DNA from: Eutrigla gurnardus
Taxonomy: Eukaryota > Chordata > Actinopteri > Perciformes > Triglidae
Length of the DNA: 64,000 bases
Direction: 5' to 3'
Assembly: GCA_963514095.1 (NCBI GenBank)
Contig: OY741267.1
Location: forward strand, 2,454,413 to 2,518,412
Part shown: positions 1 through 11,514 of the stretch, piece by piece
Layout of the letters: each line of letters starts with the position of its first letter
Position numbering within the stretch: position 1 is the first letter of the stretch
Position numbers and translations under genes: made by a program
The notes under the pieces: generated by a model
What the model saw: the letters and a program-made list of their open reading frames with translations, nothing else
Databases searched by the model: none
Told to the model about the DNA's origin: nothing

Positions 1-1048
1 ACAGTCCCGTTATATTTGGTATAGTATGTGCATGCTAAGTGCTACTGCTGGTAAACATGTAGTCCATGGTTTACTTGTCTCTTCCATAGCCTTCTTAGCT
101 TTGCTTTAATGGTGCCGTTTGTTCTCTCTACTGTCCCTGCTGACTGTGGATTAGAGATGCACCGATCCAGTTTTTCCGATCCAATCTGATACCGATACCT
201 GGGCTGAGCATATCGGCCGATACCGATACTACTGTTGAATGAATGAACCGTATACCTTGCCATGTGAGTGAAGGCATCAGGCCTGACATAAACATTTAGC
301 CTTGTTAAAAAAAGGTAACAGATTAACACAGATATAAATGTACTTAATATTATTTATTAACAAATAAAGTGTACATTAGCAGCAAAAAGGAATAAATAAC
401 ACTTGTAACCATGTAAAGTGCACGGCAAACAGATATTTTAAAATGTAATATAAAATATAGCAGCTGCCTGAAACCCAACAAACTATGGCTTAATTAACCG
501 GCGCTTGCTCCATGTTGCTCTATGTTTGCTCATCACTAGCTGCTGTGCGTGCTCTGTGTGATGACGTAACCAGCGTTGCAAACATAGAATTGAAGTGACT
601 AGGTTGCTGTAACTGTATTGCTGTGTATGATATTAATACAAATGAAATGACTGGATCGGAATGCTGGATCGGCCTCATTCATCCGATATCCGATCCAGCT
701 AATTAGTCAATATCGGAGCCGATATCCGATCCGGGTATCGGATCGGTACATCTCTACTGTGGATGATAACTGCAGTGAAACTTTAGTTGAATGTTAAAAA
801 TTTCTGATAATTTAGCAAAATTGTTTCTGGGAATCCGAAAGGATTTTTGCTACCACTATAACGTCGTTTGTTACTGTTGGTGTGATTTTTAACCCATTTT
901 GAAAACATATCTACTATTACCAGACAGTATTTCTTCCCCTCTGATTTGTTTAGTTTGATGAAGTCCATATTCAGCTTTCGGGAACGCTCCTCTTTCAGGT
1001 CTCATTCTTCCTTGCGAGTTGTGCTTGGAGCAAATCAAACAGGAGGCT
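1..1048 (-). pseudogene. Broken retrovirus-like integrase (pol 3' part), split by a MITE
   Basis: The minus strand carries pieces of a vertebrate retrovirus-type integrase. Around 1012-1048 there is a CxxC pair of the N-terminal zinc domain (CLICSKHN). At 890-968 comes the start of the catalytic core (MDFIKLNKSEGKKYCLVIVD). Left of the inserted MITE, at about 42-150, is the region holding the third catalytic acidic residue (SAGTVERTNG). The pieces lie in different frames with stops between them, and the core is interrupted at 152-756 by a DNA transposon, so it cannot give a working enzyme. No protease, reverse transcriptase or RNase H is visible between the gag remnant and the integrase. The rest of pol and the other LTR, if present, lie beyond position 1. 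The class of retrovirus was not resolved. Confidence 0.7.
152..756. mobile_element. Non-autonomous hAT-type MITE inside the integrase remnant
   Basis: A 605-bp element with terminal inverted repeats beginning TAGAGATGCACCGATCC on the left and, read inward from the right, TAGAGATGTACCGATCC. It is flanked by a perfect 8-bp duplication, CTGTGGAT, at 144-151 and 757-764, the size typical of hAT transposition. Subterminal sequence is rich in CGAT/ATCG motifs on both sides. No transposase ORF is present. The insertion falls in the retroviral integrase core just before the codons around its catalytic glutamate, so it is younger than the retroelement. Confidence 0.9.
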
Positions 1049-2354
1049 CCTGGCCCCTCCTCCTCGTCCTCCTCCGGACCTGCAGTCTCTCATCCAATGT
1101 CCAGTTTTAGCAAACATCGTTCCTGTCTCTCGATCTGCTCCCCTCCGCGCCCCCTCCTCTCCCTCCTCCTCCTCCTCCTCTCCGCCATCCACCCCGCTTT
1201 CTCGGTGCACCCCCCCTCGGTAAAACACATTGCAATCACTCCTCCAATCATCATCATCATCATCATCTAACACAAAGGAGTCACTTATCTTCTCCTTTCC
1301 TTTGTTTCTGTGTATGTGATGAAATAAGAGGATTGAATGTCTTACCGCTACGGGTTTTAGCCCCTTGTTCTGCGTCCCATGGGTGCCCTGGTATTTGCGG
1401 AGCGGAGGCTTCTGGCGGTTCGGAGGAGGCCGGAACATGTCCCGTCCTGGGGTGGAGTGGAGGTGGCCGCAGATGAGGCTGTAGGGGGGAGGGACAGGCG
1501 TCGGACCCAGAGGGACTATTTTATTCTATATAGGTTGTGTATATATATATAAAAAAATATTTAAAAAAAATAAATTTTGAGTTGCTTTTATGTTTTTATC
1601 TTTTTATTGTCTTTTTCCTATATACTGTTTTATTTTATTTGTCTTACCTGAGTGTTAGCACTTCTCTCTTTTTGTTAACTCAGGCGGTCTGGTGGATCAA
1701 AGTAGTTCTCGTCGTTCCAAAGACGTCCCTTTACTGGTCCCAGACACAGTAACTTCCAGGTATTTGACCTTGGTTTTTTTACTGACTTAGCAAGACTCCC
1801 TCCGAATCAAAAACTTCCCGATAGGAGAATCCCTCCTCTCCTCTCTTTTTTTTTTTTTTTTGGTAACTGGTCGACTGTCGTAAACACAGTTCTCTGTGTC
1901 TTGCTAAATGAGTAGAAAACCTTTCCACCCGATTTGGTAAAACCCTTTTCTCGCAAGTTGAGAATCCTGGATTGCTTCACAGCGCTTTTCGGGAGCTTTA
2001 ACCCACGGACTTTAAACTTAGCTGCTCTACTACTGGTCCCAGACACCGTCGAGATCCCAGATCTCGGTGTTTTACCAAATGGTGCAAACAACCCCCACTC
2101 AGGATTTTTTTTTTTTTTTTGAGTAAAACCTTTTTCTGATTCAGTAAATACTCTTCCTACCTTAATTTCTTTTTGATGTCTCAAAGTCCTCCTTCGTTCA
2201 GACCCCGTCACTGCTCTCCTCTCCAGCCGAGCCTGGCCTCTGTGCGCCAAACGGACCCTTTAGGGGCCCACAGCTGAGGTCTTTCTGAAGGAGTCCTGGA
2301 CTCCCCCTTGCAAGGTGTTCAGATCCGGTAGTTGGAGAGGAGAAACAGATATTG
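1049..2354 (-). pseudogene. Degenerate retroviral gag-like region
   Basis: Between the primer-binding site and the integrase piece the minus strand has two open stretches (1807-2250 and 995-1438) in different frames. The downstream one carries acidic runs (seven Asp, then Glu-rich) followed by a relic nucleocapsid knuckle ending KTGHWMRDC near 1081-1120. In that knuckle the His and last Cys of the CCHC pattern remain, but the first two Cys positions are Gly and Phe, so it is probably not functional. The upstream stretch is basic and not recognised. Poly-T runs at 1845-1861 and 2106-2120 and T-rich sequence at 1537-1620 suggest decay. Position and order (LTR, PBS, gag-like, integrase) support the call. 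Confidence 0.5.
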
Positions 2355-2750
2355 GGCCCCATTTGGGCGCCAAAATGTTAAAAGAATTTGTCCATAAACG
2401 AATAAATTCACCCAAGGAGGAGATCAGAGACAGAAGTAAAGTCGACGTCTGACTTTAATCTTGTACAGTTACAATGCAACAACGTGTGAGGATGCTACAG
2501 AGAAAGTGCTCAAATCACTGTTGTGACTTCTTTTAAAGGCACAGGAGATAACGCGTCACTGACAGTTAACCTTCATGTAGAACTAGACATCATGACTACC
2601 AGGCCTCTGATAACATTTAGGTCAGCCATGGGGATACTAAAGTAATAAACAGTTCAACACATAAAGCTGTAACCTGAACAAAGAAAACTTTAAGACATGA
2701 GGTTATACAAAATTCTTAGAACAACTCTGGTGGAGACAAACTTTCAAAAG
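2355..2750 (-). mobile_element. Primer-binding site and LTR of the retrovirus-like element
   Basis: On the minus strand TGGCGCCCAAATGGGGCC (2355-2372) looks like a retroviral primer-binding site of the tRNA-Lys type. Three bases separate it from a sequence ending in CA at 2376-2377, which would be the LTR 3' end. The LTR extends to higher coordinates and has an ATTAAA in its likely R/U5 part near 2455. The outer LTR boundary is not clear; 2750 is a rough limit. Only one LTR is in the window, so LTR-LTR divergence cannot be used to date it. Confidence 0.55.
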
Positions 2751-3275
2751 CCTCGTTTTGTGAGTACAGACCCTATGTGTACTACTGCAGAAGTTTGGAC
2801 ACATTGCATGCATTATTAGTGGGGTAATTTACGAGATATACTCTATGTACTATAGCGCTAGTACTAAGCCATTCGGCTGATAGCCCTATCTTGACCAATG
2901 CTGACCATCGCTAAAAATGCTTCCGAGGGGGTGTTTGGCTGGATGTCATGGTAGAAATGACCTAGGGTGCATTTTACTCCGAACCATCACTTTAAGAAGG
3001 AGATTGCCAACAAGTGGCTAAATGACATGTCATTGTACAACTTGTCCACCTTTGTACTGTCAGCTCATTGTGTTTACTCTCACCATGGTCCATGTTACAG
3101 TTTGGATTCAGTTTTTTTAACATTTTATTCTGCCGATTGCATTCAACTTCAAAAAGTCATTTTGGTAGGATTATTTTGTGGAACAAATCATGTATCATAA
3201 ACATAACCTTTTTACCACATAGCATTTTCTGCAATAATCCAAAATTCTCAAAGTTGGGTTGGGAGCTGGGTCTAT
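2751..3275. other. Stretch with no recognised gene
   Basis: Moderately AT-rich sequence between the retroelement and the next hAT-like element. Short ORFs on both strands have no recognisable domain. It may be part of an intron of tmem70, whose earlier exons are not found here. Confidence 0.5.
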
Positions 3276-4098
3276 CAGGGCTATAAAATTGGCGGCCCCC
3301 GGGCCGGATCCAGCCCATGAAGGAATATTTACTGGCCCTTTTAGTGGAAAAAACATTAAAAAATGCTGCCTGTATAGTGGCCAATATGAGATGCCCTCTC
3401 TCATCTCTGCGCAGCAGTGTAGACTTGCTCCTGAGTTAACCTATTTCAACATGAATTTCTATGAACTTTTGAGTAAACCTATAACTTATATTTTCCTTGA
3501 TAAAATAAGGCAATATATGCACTCATATGTCGTGGTAGTGTTTTACAGTATCTGTAGGAGACGTACAGGTTGAGGATGAGGAGCACGGTGTGCTTGAGAG
3601 TGTGTGTGTTGCAGAGGCGGTGGTTCACGTTGGAGTGGGCGTGTGCACGTGCGGAAGTGGGTGTGTGTAAAGGTGCGCACTCCCCTGTGACACAGACGAT
3701 GAGAGAGGCAGGGTTGGGTAGTAGCCGTAATTTTTGTTGACCACTACTCATTCATTCATCACCTTTTTATCTGTTCAATCCGCTGCTTTTCATTATTCCA
3801 TTCATCCGTCTCAGCTGCGCTGTAATAGCTCTGTGCTGTTTGTCACTAATAAATGCACCAAAAGCATCTTTGGATCTCAGCGTATCTGTCCTCAAAGCCT
3901 CTTAGCGCGTCACAAATCTGCGAACCTGAGGACCCAACCTCTTACTCTCAGCGGCTAACAATGTTTGGTAAGGAAGCCGCAACAGTATCTGTAGCTATGA
4001 ATGTGACGCTCATCATTTTCCAGCCATATTTTTCCGGACCCTCATTTTGGATCATTTCCATCAACCGGCCCTCATTCAAAACTAGTTGAATAGCCCTG
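3276..4098. mobile_element. hAT-like element, old
   Basis: Left end CAGGGCTATAAAATTGGCGG and right end, read inward, CAGGGCTATTCAACTAGTT form an imperfect terminal inverted repeat of the hAT CAGGG type. GGCCCCC/GGCCGG-rich subterminal sequence sits at the left and GGCCCTCA motifs at the right. No clear 8-bp duplication remains (GGGTCTAT against TTAAAGCA), so the ends may have decayed or been trimmed. There is no long transposase ORF. Confidence 0.55.
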
Positions 4099-4275
4099 TT
4101 AAAGCAAGCTATGATGACTTTCACTTTCATTTTTGCACGGATGTATACCTGGCCGAATTGCACTGTAGGGGGCGAGAACGAGTCAGACTTGGAACCTGTG
4201 TAAGCCTACTGTGAAATGACCACATCCAACGTGACGTGCTGACATGGATGCAGCTATGAAGGTTTGCTTCAGGGA

Positions 4276-4353
4276 ACATGTATTTTTAAAAAGCTTCCCA
4301 ATGGAAACCTCGACAAGACTAAGGTTGTTTGCACCTTGTGCAATGCGGAATTA
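4276..4353 (+). pseudogene. BED-type zinc finger remnant of a hAT transposase
   Basis: The plus strand at 4291-4353 reads KLPNGNLDKTKVVCTLCNAE, the first half of a BED zinc finger (CxxC pair) as found in hAT transposases and ZBED proteins. It ends at a plausible splice donor (GTGAG). The histidine half of the finger is not found downstream. It lies just outside the CAGGG element at 3276-4098 and may be a second nested hAT fragment. Confidence 0.6.
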
Positions 4354-4638
4354 GTGAGTCATTATTTAGTAGCACACACACATTAGGAATGCATTCATCA
4401 GAATTCAAATGAGCCATTTTAATCTATATTAATTCCAAGATTACAGTGAGATTAATATAGATTAAAAAAATAAACTATGCCCACCACTAAAAAAAATCTA
4501 TTGGCTTCATGTCAGTGTAATGCTCACTTCTTTGCAGCACTCGGTTCTGGGCTGAAATGTATATGCCTGATGTAAGCAGTGCATGTAGGTGTAATCTCCA
4601 CTTCTGTAACCCGTGTTCTATGAATTTTCTCTCGTCAG

Positions 4639-5096
4639 GGGTGAAACTCTTCTCGTACAGCACCAGCGGGGTGAGCCTCCTCCTCATGCCCCACATCCTT
4701 CTGAAGACCGGGCTAGTAGTCCAGAGCATCGCCATGAAAGCCGCTTTCTGTGGAATCGTTGGATTCTTCACCTTCCTCACCCCTGTGGTGCTCCACCTCA
4801 TCACCAAGGGCTACGTGGCCCGCCTGTACCACCACCCAGACAGAGACACCTACACCGCCATCACCTACAGCGTCCTCCTCACTGAGAAGAAGACTGTGTT
4901 CCACCAGAGGCAGGTCAGGATCCCGGCCATCAGTCAGATGTTCACCACCTTCTACGCTGGCAACACGGGGCTGCTGGTCAACCCAGACATGTTCCCCGTT
5001 CCACATGACTACAACCACCTCATGGGCTACGACCAGCCCTTCAGCTTCAACACAGACGACATGGATCCACCTGATCGAAGCCGAACCAGTGACTGA
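4639..5096 (+). CDS. tmem70: tmem70, last coding exon (partial gene)
   Basis: The exon encodes about 151 residues of TMEM70, a mitochondrial inner-membrane protein that helps assemble ATP synthase (c-ring) and complex I. It starts after the acceptor CTCGTCAG with a split glycine codon and ends at TGA 5094-5096. Landmarks of the family are GVKLFSYSTS, then two hydrophobic segments forming a membrane hairpin (about residues 11-33 and 36-57 of the exon), then ITKGYVARLYH, DTYTAITY, MFTTFYA, LLVNPDMFP and HLMGYD. The reading frame is intact. The N-terminal exons, including the mitochondrial targeting sequence, were not found upstream and are probably left of the window; the retroelement and hAT copies at 1-4.4 kb would then be intronic. 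A processed or orphan exon is less likely because the acceptor is well formed. Confidence 0.88.
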
Positions 5097-5197
5097 AACA
5101 GGTCATATGTGTGATGTCCAGAACTCCGAGCTCCCTAGAATCCAATCTATAGATTTCCAGATGTTTTTGGAGAATATTTTGATGGCTGCTGTATGTT

Positions 5198-5203
5198 AAT
5201 AAA
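5198..5203 (+). terminator. tmem70: tmem70 polyadenylation signal
   Basis: AATAAA about 100 bases after the tmem70 stop codon, the first canonical signal downstream. Confidence 0.6.
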
Positions 5204-5880
5204 TGATGTCATTATCATGACCTGCAACCAAACCAAATTCAATTCATTTTTATCATCAGTTTTCAAACATGAATTTATTTAGACTGCTGTCTAAGAGCCG
5301 GATGTTATTGGAAAAACAACATTAATGCCTTTAGTACTAACAAAACTTTACGGAAGTATAATAGTCTCAAATTGTTGATTTTTATCACAATCAGCGATCT
5401 GATTAAAGAATGTAGCTCGACTATGACAGACTGAGGGTGTTTTCAAACTTGGTCCCTTTCAGCCCAACAAACAAACTAGTCAGCATTTATTGTGTATATG
5501 TGACTGCTCCAAGAGAACTCGGACCCCTCTGAACCGGACCATTCACAAGTCCGTGTTGCAGTTCGCTTTACCTGATTATTGTGAACTCAAACTGCTGCAG
5601 GTCGACTTCACCCTTTGCCATCATATTATCGCCCTCTAGGCTTACCGTTGGATGGAGAGGGAGCAAACGAAGGCAAGGTTAAAAAATAAAAGGACAGATA
5701 GGATTCTAGCTGCAGCATTCTGAACCATTTGAAATGTTTTAATAATACATTCCACAGGCCTGACAACAAAAAGTAATCAAAGTCTGAATGAAAGAAAGGC
5801 GTGAGCTCTGCATCAGCCATGGATATCCATCATCAAGCCCTTCTCCTGGTCAGGGTCGCTGGGGGGCTGGAGCCCATCCC
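5204..5880. other. Intergenic, with a dispersed repeat fragment
   Basis: No gene seen. The stretch 5428-5560 (gggtgttttcaaacttgg, then ccctttcagcc and aactcggacc) resembles sequence at 41196-41330, so both are probably fragments of one dispersed repeat. From about 5835 the sequence leads into the minisatellite through a common fish repeat head (CAGGGTCGCTGGGGGGCTGG). Confidence 0.45.
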
Positions 5881-5889
5881 ACCACCCAT

Positions 5890-6514
5890 GTAGAGACAGA
5901 CAGGTAACCAGTCTATCACAGGGAGACATGTAGAGACAGACAGGTAACCAGTCTATCACAGGGAGACATGTAGAGACAGACAGGTAACCAGTCTATCACA
6001 GGGCTGACATGTAGAGACAGACAGGTAACCAGTCTATCACAGGGCTGACATGTAGAGACAGACAGGTAACCAGTCTATCACAGGGAGACATGTAGAGACA
6101 GACAGGTAACCAGTCTATCACAGGGAGACATGTAGAGACAGACAGGTAACCAGTCTATCACAGGGAGACATGTAGAGACAGACAGGTAACCAGTCTATCA
6201 CAGGGAGACATGTAGAGACAGACAGGTAACCAGTCTATCACAGGGCTGACATGTAGAGACAGACAGGTAACCAGTCTATCACAGGGCTGACATGTAGAGA
6301 CAGACAGGTAACCAGTCTATCACAGGGAGACATGTAGAGACAGACAGGTAACCAGTCTATCACAGGGAGACATGTAGAGACAGACAGGTAACCAGTCTAT
6401 CACAGGGAGACATGTAGAGACAGACAGGTAACCAGTCTATCACAGGGAGACATGTAGAGACAGACAGGTAACCAGTCTATCACAGGGAGACATGTAGAGA
6501 CAGACAGGTAACCA
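5890..6514. repeat. 40-41-bp minisatellite, about 16 copies
   Basis: Tandem units begin CATGTAGAGACAGACAGGTA and continue through CCAGTCTATCACAGGG. Most units are 40 bp (GGGAGACATG junction) and some are 41 bp (GGGCTGACATG). Copies are nearly identical, implying recent expansion or homogenisation. The array grew inside a dispersed fish repeat: its head is at 5835-5889 and its tail (AATCGAACCGGGACCCTG) follows at 6514-6545. Confidence 0.92.
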
Positions 6515-6545
6515 GAATCGAACCGGGACCCTGGCTGCACCACTA

Positions 6546-7021
6546 CGCCCCCTGCAGTCTGTCAGCTAGATAGAAAAGACGGTCCTGGTGAGGACGGACT
6601 GGAATCTAACATAAGTGGTTCTGAGGGAAATGAAGTGAGCAGTGAGAGTCCTGCTGCAGTCTGATAACTCCTGGTAGATCCTCGGGGGAACTCAGTACCT
6701 CAGAGGAGAAATATGAATGATAAGTGATCAACGGGGGTGTGAGTTGTTTTCTCCTGGCCTGCGTGTCGGGACCGGTGGCTCTATGAAAGGAAATGAATCC
6801 AAAAAGTCTGCGGCAACATCACATTCTTTAATCAATAGCACAAGGATCCAGGCTGTTGGAAGCACAGTGACACTCACAGAGCTGCTTCTCACGAGGAACC
6901 ACTGTCTGACACCGCTGTGCTGCTAGAAACACCATTGTTTTGGTTCTATCTCTCCTGCTAGAGATGCTGCAGCAGGACGACTCCTCCAACCTTCATTGTA
7001 CTCAGCGGTGCATGGCGTGGC
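6546..7021 (-). other. coa1 3' UTR and downstream flank
   Basis: Sequence after the coa1 stop codon on the minus strand. An ATTAAA on the minus strand at 6827-6832 is the best polyadenylation candidate, giving a 3' UTR of about 200 bases. Plus-strand ORFs across the exon and UTR are shadows. Confidence 0.5.
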
Positions 7022-7151
7022 TCAGTGCCAGCGGCCGGTGTCCAGCGTGTGCTCTGCTGCCTGGGTTGGTGCTGCAGCTGGTGGAGGAGGGTCCAGCAGG
7101 TCGATGGTCTGGCCCTCCCGGAGCTTCAGGACCGCCTGCATCAGACTCCAC
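7022..7151 (-). CDS. coa1: coa1 coding exon 4 with stop
   Basis: Begins after CCCCTGCAG, reads WSLMQAVLKLREGQTIDLLD, then a Pro/Ala-rich tail ending DTGRWH and TGA at 7022-7024. The tryptophan and the charged KLREGQ stretch align with the conserved end of vertebrate COA1. Confidence 0.85.
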
Positions 7152-10100
7152 CTGCAGGGGAGGCACAGATCAGGGATGGTGCACTTAGGGAGGCTCGACA
7201 ATCCAAAGGTAGTCTCCAGCAGGGGTCTTCAAACGTTTTGGGACCCCTTACAGGGGAGAACATTTTCCACAGACCCCTCATCATCGTTTCATAGATGAAG
7301 CAGCACATTTCAACCGCCGCTGGAAGTGTGAGTTCTTGTGCGATTGTGTGATTGACGGATTGACATGAGGGGTCACAATCATAGCAAAGTTTCTATTGGT
7401 CCGAAGTGAACCTGGGTGGGAGTAATGGACACGATATGCTTGTTTTAGTGGTGGAAATGGTCCCCAGCTGTAGATATACATTATTTAATGATAATGTTTG
7501 AGAACCTCTGGCCCACAGATCTTACAGGAAGTCACTATGTCTGTGACGTCTCTCAATATCTCAACATCCCTGGAGTTTCATCCCGATCACTGATGAAATG
7601 AACACTTCAACACTAGTGGCGAGGAAGCGTGGGTCTGTCCTCAACGGGACCACAGCTACCGGCTGAGTCCGCAGACCCCTTTTAAATGTGAAAGAGGCAG
7701 GAGGGATCCGGTCTACTGTCCACAGTAGCTCAAAGGCCACTCATGAGGTATCATCTTCCTCCAAACATCTATAATCCATCTTCATCATTTGCACAGAACA
7801 GAATGGACTCACCTGTTGGTATCAGAGTCCCGAATTGAAGAAGTATATAGATAGCCTCCAGTTTCTGATCCCGTCACAGGGATCTTTATCTGCAACACAC
7901 ATTCAAATTAATCTGGGTTAATCTGGCTCTTCACAACAAGATCATGTAATCCCACAAATCAGTGACGTTGTTAGGCCTATTTTAGGGGGCTGGAGCGACC
8001 CTCACTTGTTCCCAAGCCCCCCCCCCCCCCCCCCCCCAAATCATTTGACTTTATTTATTTTATTTTTGAAATGGTTTAATTTATTTATTTTTAGTCTTTA
8101 TTTTCAGAATAATCTCATACTGGTGAAAGGGTGTACATAGAGTTTTAGGATTATAGCATCATAGTCTGTAGAAAGAATATTCTTTAGAAAGAAACAATTC
8201 TGTAAAACCTTAAAGATTAGATTTTTATGGATGTTTGCCTCATTTTCAAAGTTTTAAATGCACTTGCCCCCCCACCACTGAATGAATTCATTCAGAAAAA
8301 AAATAATGAAGGACGAAGAACCAGAGCCTTAACTAGAGGTGATTGCAATGTACCGAGGCGTAGAACAAAATTTGGTCAAATGGTCGTCTCTGTAAGAGGA
8401 GCGCAGTCCTGGAACAAGTTACCATCACACATCAGAAACTGCGACAACTACTCACTTTTTAAAAAGAATCTCAAACATTGGTTAAAAACAAATCAGACAT
8501 GTACCCATATAGCTTAAATACTGTTCTCAATCTGATGCCTGTTCCCAGGGGATTTTGGTCTATTGTTCTGTAACTGGGCTAAAATTGTCTGTTTTATCTT
8601 GTTTTGTCTGTGTCTGCTTCGCCTTGATATTGTCCGTCTGTGTTCTGTTTTGTAATTGTTCGTTGTATGATTTGTCGTTGCGAGGTTTTAAAGTCTTTTG
8701 TGTCTATGTTACCTAGGACCCTGCCTTGGGACTACGGCTGAAATTTAGCAGTTATGCTAAGTCCGGCGCATTTACACTGACGCTTAAGGCATCAATGTTG
8801 ATGAATGTGCATTGTCCCAACTCAATAAATAAATAAATGAAAAAAAAAAAAATGAATGAAATAAAGCTGTAAGAGAGAGAATCACTGAGAGAGAGACTGG
8901 CTGCAGTGGAATAGTCTATTTCTCTTAGGAAGGTTCCTAACTGAGGAAGTGACCCGGAAGTAAACAAGTGGCCGCCATGATAAGAGCTGTTCGAATTCTC
9001 TAAATGCAAAGAAAGGAGCTCCAATGCTTCCTTTCAGAGCTCCTTTAGCATAGGATGCAACGGACCTTCCTATGCGAAAGGAAAGGGGATTACGCCGACC
9101 CACAATTCTTTGCGAGAGCAACATTTAAAGTGCCGCACACCTCGGCCGTTCATGAAAACAAACGATATGTGCATTTACATATTTAACAGTTACTTTCATG
9201 CAGACATATAATTGGAATAGTGATGATAAATGTGTGAACAGTGATAATAATGAATGGTATTTTTTTATTTATTTCAATCATGTTACAAACTTGACAGAAA
9301 CGAAACTAAAACCACAAATGAAACGTAAATAAAGCAACCGGTCAAACAGGAAGGAGGAGCTGCTGGACCTGAAGCCGGTCAGTGAACCAGCTGTTTATAA
9401 AACCAACATGTGGAGAAGTGGACGATGCGCTTTTTGTAGTCCATTATTGTAGTTTCTCCAGTGCAGACGCACGTCAATCACCGGTGCCGATCATCAGCTG
9501 TCAATCATCAGCGGCCGCGTTATAATGACGTAGCTTAGTGAAAGTCCGGTCGGATTCTCTGAACACCGCGGTCGACTATTCCTAAGTACTTTTGAGTTCT
9601 CCTATCGCCTTTCCTTAACCCCGTGACGTTTTCCCCAGAGGTCAAGGAATAGGAGTTAGGAATAGGAGTTAGGAATAGGAGTTAGCAATAGGAGTTAGGA
9701 CCTTATTTTTTGACTATTCGACTGCACCCAATCACTCAGAGAGAATCACTCGGAGGGTGTGGTGCTGTTTCCTGGACACAGAAGCCAGTAGAAGACATAA
9801 TAAATGATAAGACTGTAATGAAGAGTACCTGTGCAGTGTGCTGATCTATGCGGTTGCTTCTGTCAGTCAGATGTATGTTGTGGACTTTTAAGGGTGGAGC
9901 TCCCAGCCTTTCCATGGCAACAGGACATGCTTTCAGCTTCTGCAGAGCCAGGGAGTGGTAGTCTGACTCGGCAAACTTCTCTAATTGCATAGTAGAAAGA
10001 AAAGGTACAAAAGAGAAAATGAGAACTAAAAGTAGGGCAAACAGCTGAGATGTGAAAGTGTCATGACTGAGAGCAGCTCGCATCTCTTTGTATGAGGCAA

Positions 10101-10391
10101 TGAACTCAGTCAAAGAGAAGAGCAGTTACTTGGCAATATACTGGGAGGTGGAGGTCCAAGCTAAGCTCAGAGTGCAAACACAGCCGGATTTCACCTTTAT
10201 TTATACAGGTTGTCTCATTCTCAAGAGACCTGTTTCAAGTAAGTATGTGGACGCCGTCGGGGATGGAGGAGACACGGAGCCTCTCAGTCCGGCAAGAAGC
10301 AACGCTCACCTGAGGGCCGGAGCTCATATTTAGGAGGGAGGATATGTCACACCTGGACTTGTTGCACAGGTGGCATCCTATCACAGTACCA

Positions 10392-10475
<84 letters not shown>

Positions 10476-11463
10476 TATATACATCCTATCACAGTACCAG
10501 GAGATATATATATAATATATATATGTGACCTTCCCTGTCCTGCCTGCCTGCTGCTTCACCAAGGACTCACACGAGATCAGATGTGGAGCTGTAGAGTGTA
10601 GTTTTATTCTCTAGGATCTGTAACATAAAGTTTGGAAGCACAACCACAGCTCTCAGTCAGCATACACTTATTTGTGGTCACCTGTTTAGAGACAGCATCT
10701 CCCGATGTTAGACACAAGCCCCAGCTAGCAGCGAACATGCTAAACGTTTTTTTTCTCTGACAAACACACTTTTACACTGAAATGTGAAAACGAGTGGTGC
10801 TCAACAATAGATATGACCACAGTGCATATTTAGCCAAAAGCTAAACCATTTGTAATGGGCATAGGACATTTTAATGATCTAATATGTGTCTCTGTAAACA
10901 GGAGGCCATGTTACCTGTGGTGAGGGATTCTCTGCACTGGATCTCCCACCGTGCAACACTGCTCTTTCAAGCTAAAAGCGTAATTTCAAAATAAAAGTGC
11001 ATGACATAAAGAACAAAATAAAGTAAAAATAGCCATGGCTGTCTTCCAGGTTTAACATAATTGAACAAAAATAAAGTATTTGCTAACACCGTTACATATA
11101 TATAATATATATATATATATAGACATCCTATCACAGTACCACGCTGGAATTCACTGAGCTCCCGAGAGCGACCCATTCTTTCACACATGTTTGTAGAAAC
11201 AGTCTGCATGCCGAGGTGCTGCTTTTATACACATGTGGCCATGGAAGTGATTGAACACCTGATTTATATTATTTGTGAGTGAATACTTTTGACAATATAG
11301 TGTATGTCGACCAAATTTCATTTGTTTCTTTTTTTTTACCCTGTCACGTCCGACAATTTAGGCAAATCGTATGAAATGACTACACACTGTTGGTTTTGTT
11401 CGGCAAGGGAGGAGTCTAAATAAATACGCCTTCTGTTGCATACTTAGAATTATGTGACTCTGT

Positions 11464-11514
<51 letters not shown>

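Noticed and set aside
4713..5018. Minus-strand and shifted plus-strand ORFs over tmem70
   Set aside because: Shadows; only the 4639-5096 frame matches the TMEM70 family.
5890..6514. Evenly spaced repeats like a CRISPR array
   Set aside because: Units are contiguous, without unique spacers, in a eukaryotic genome; it is a minisatellite. Same for 52690-54332.
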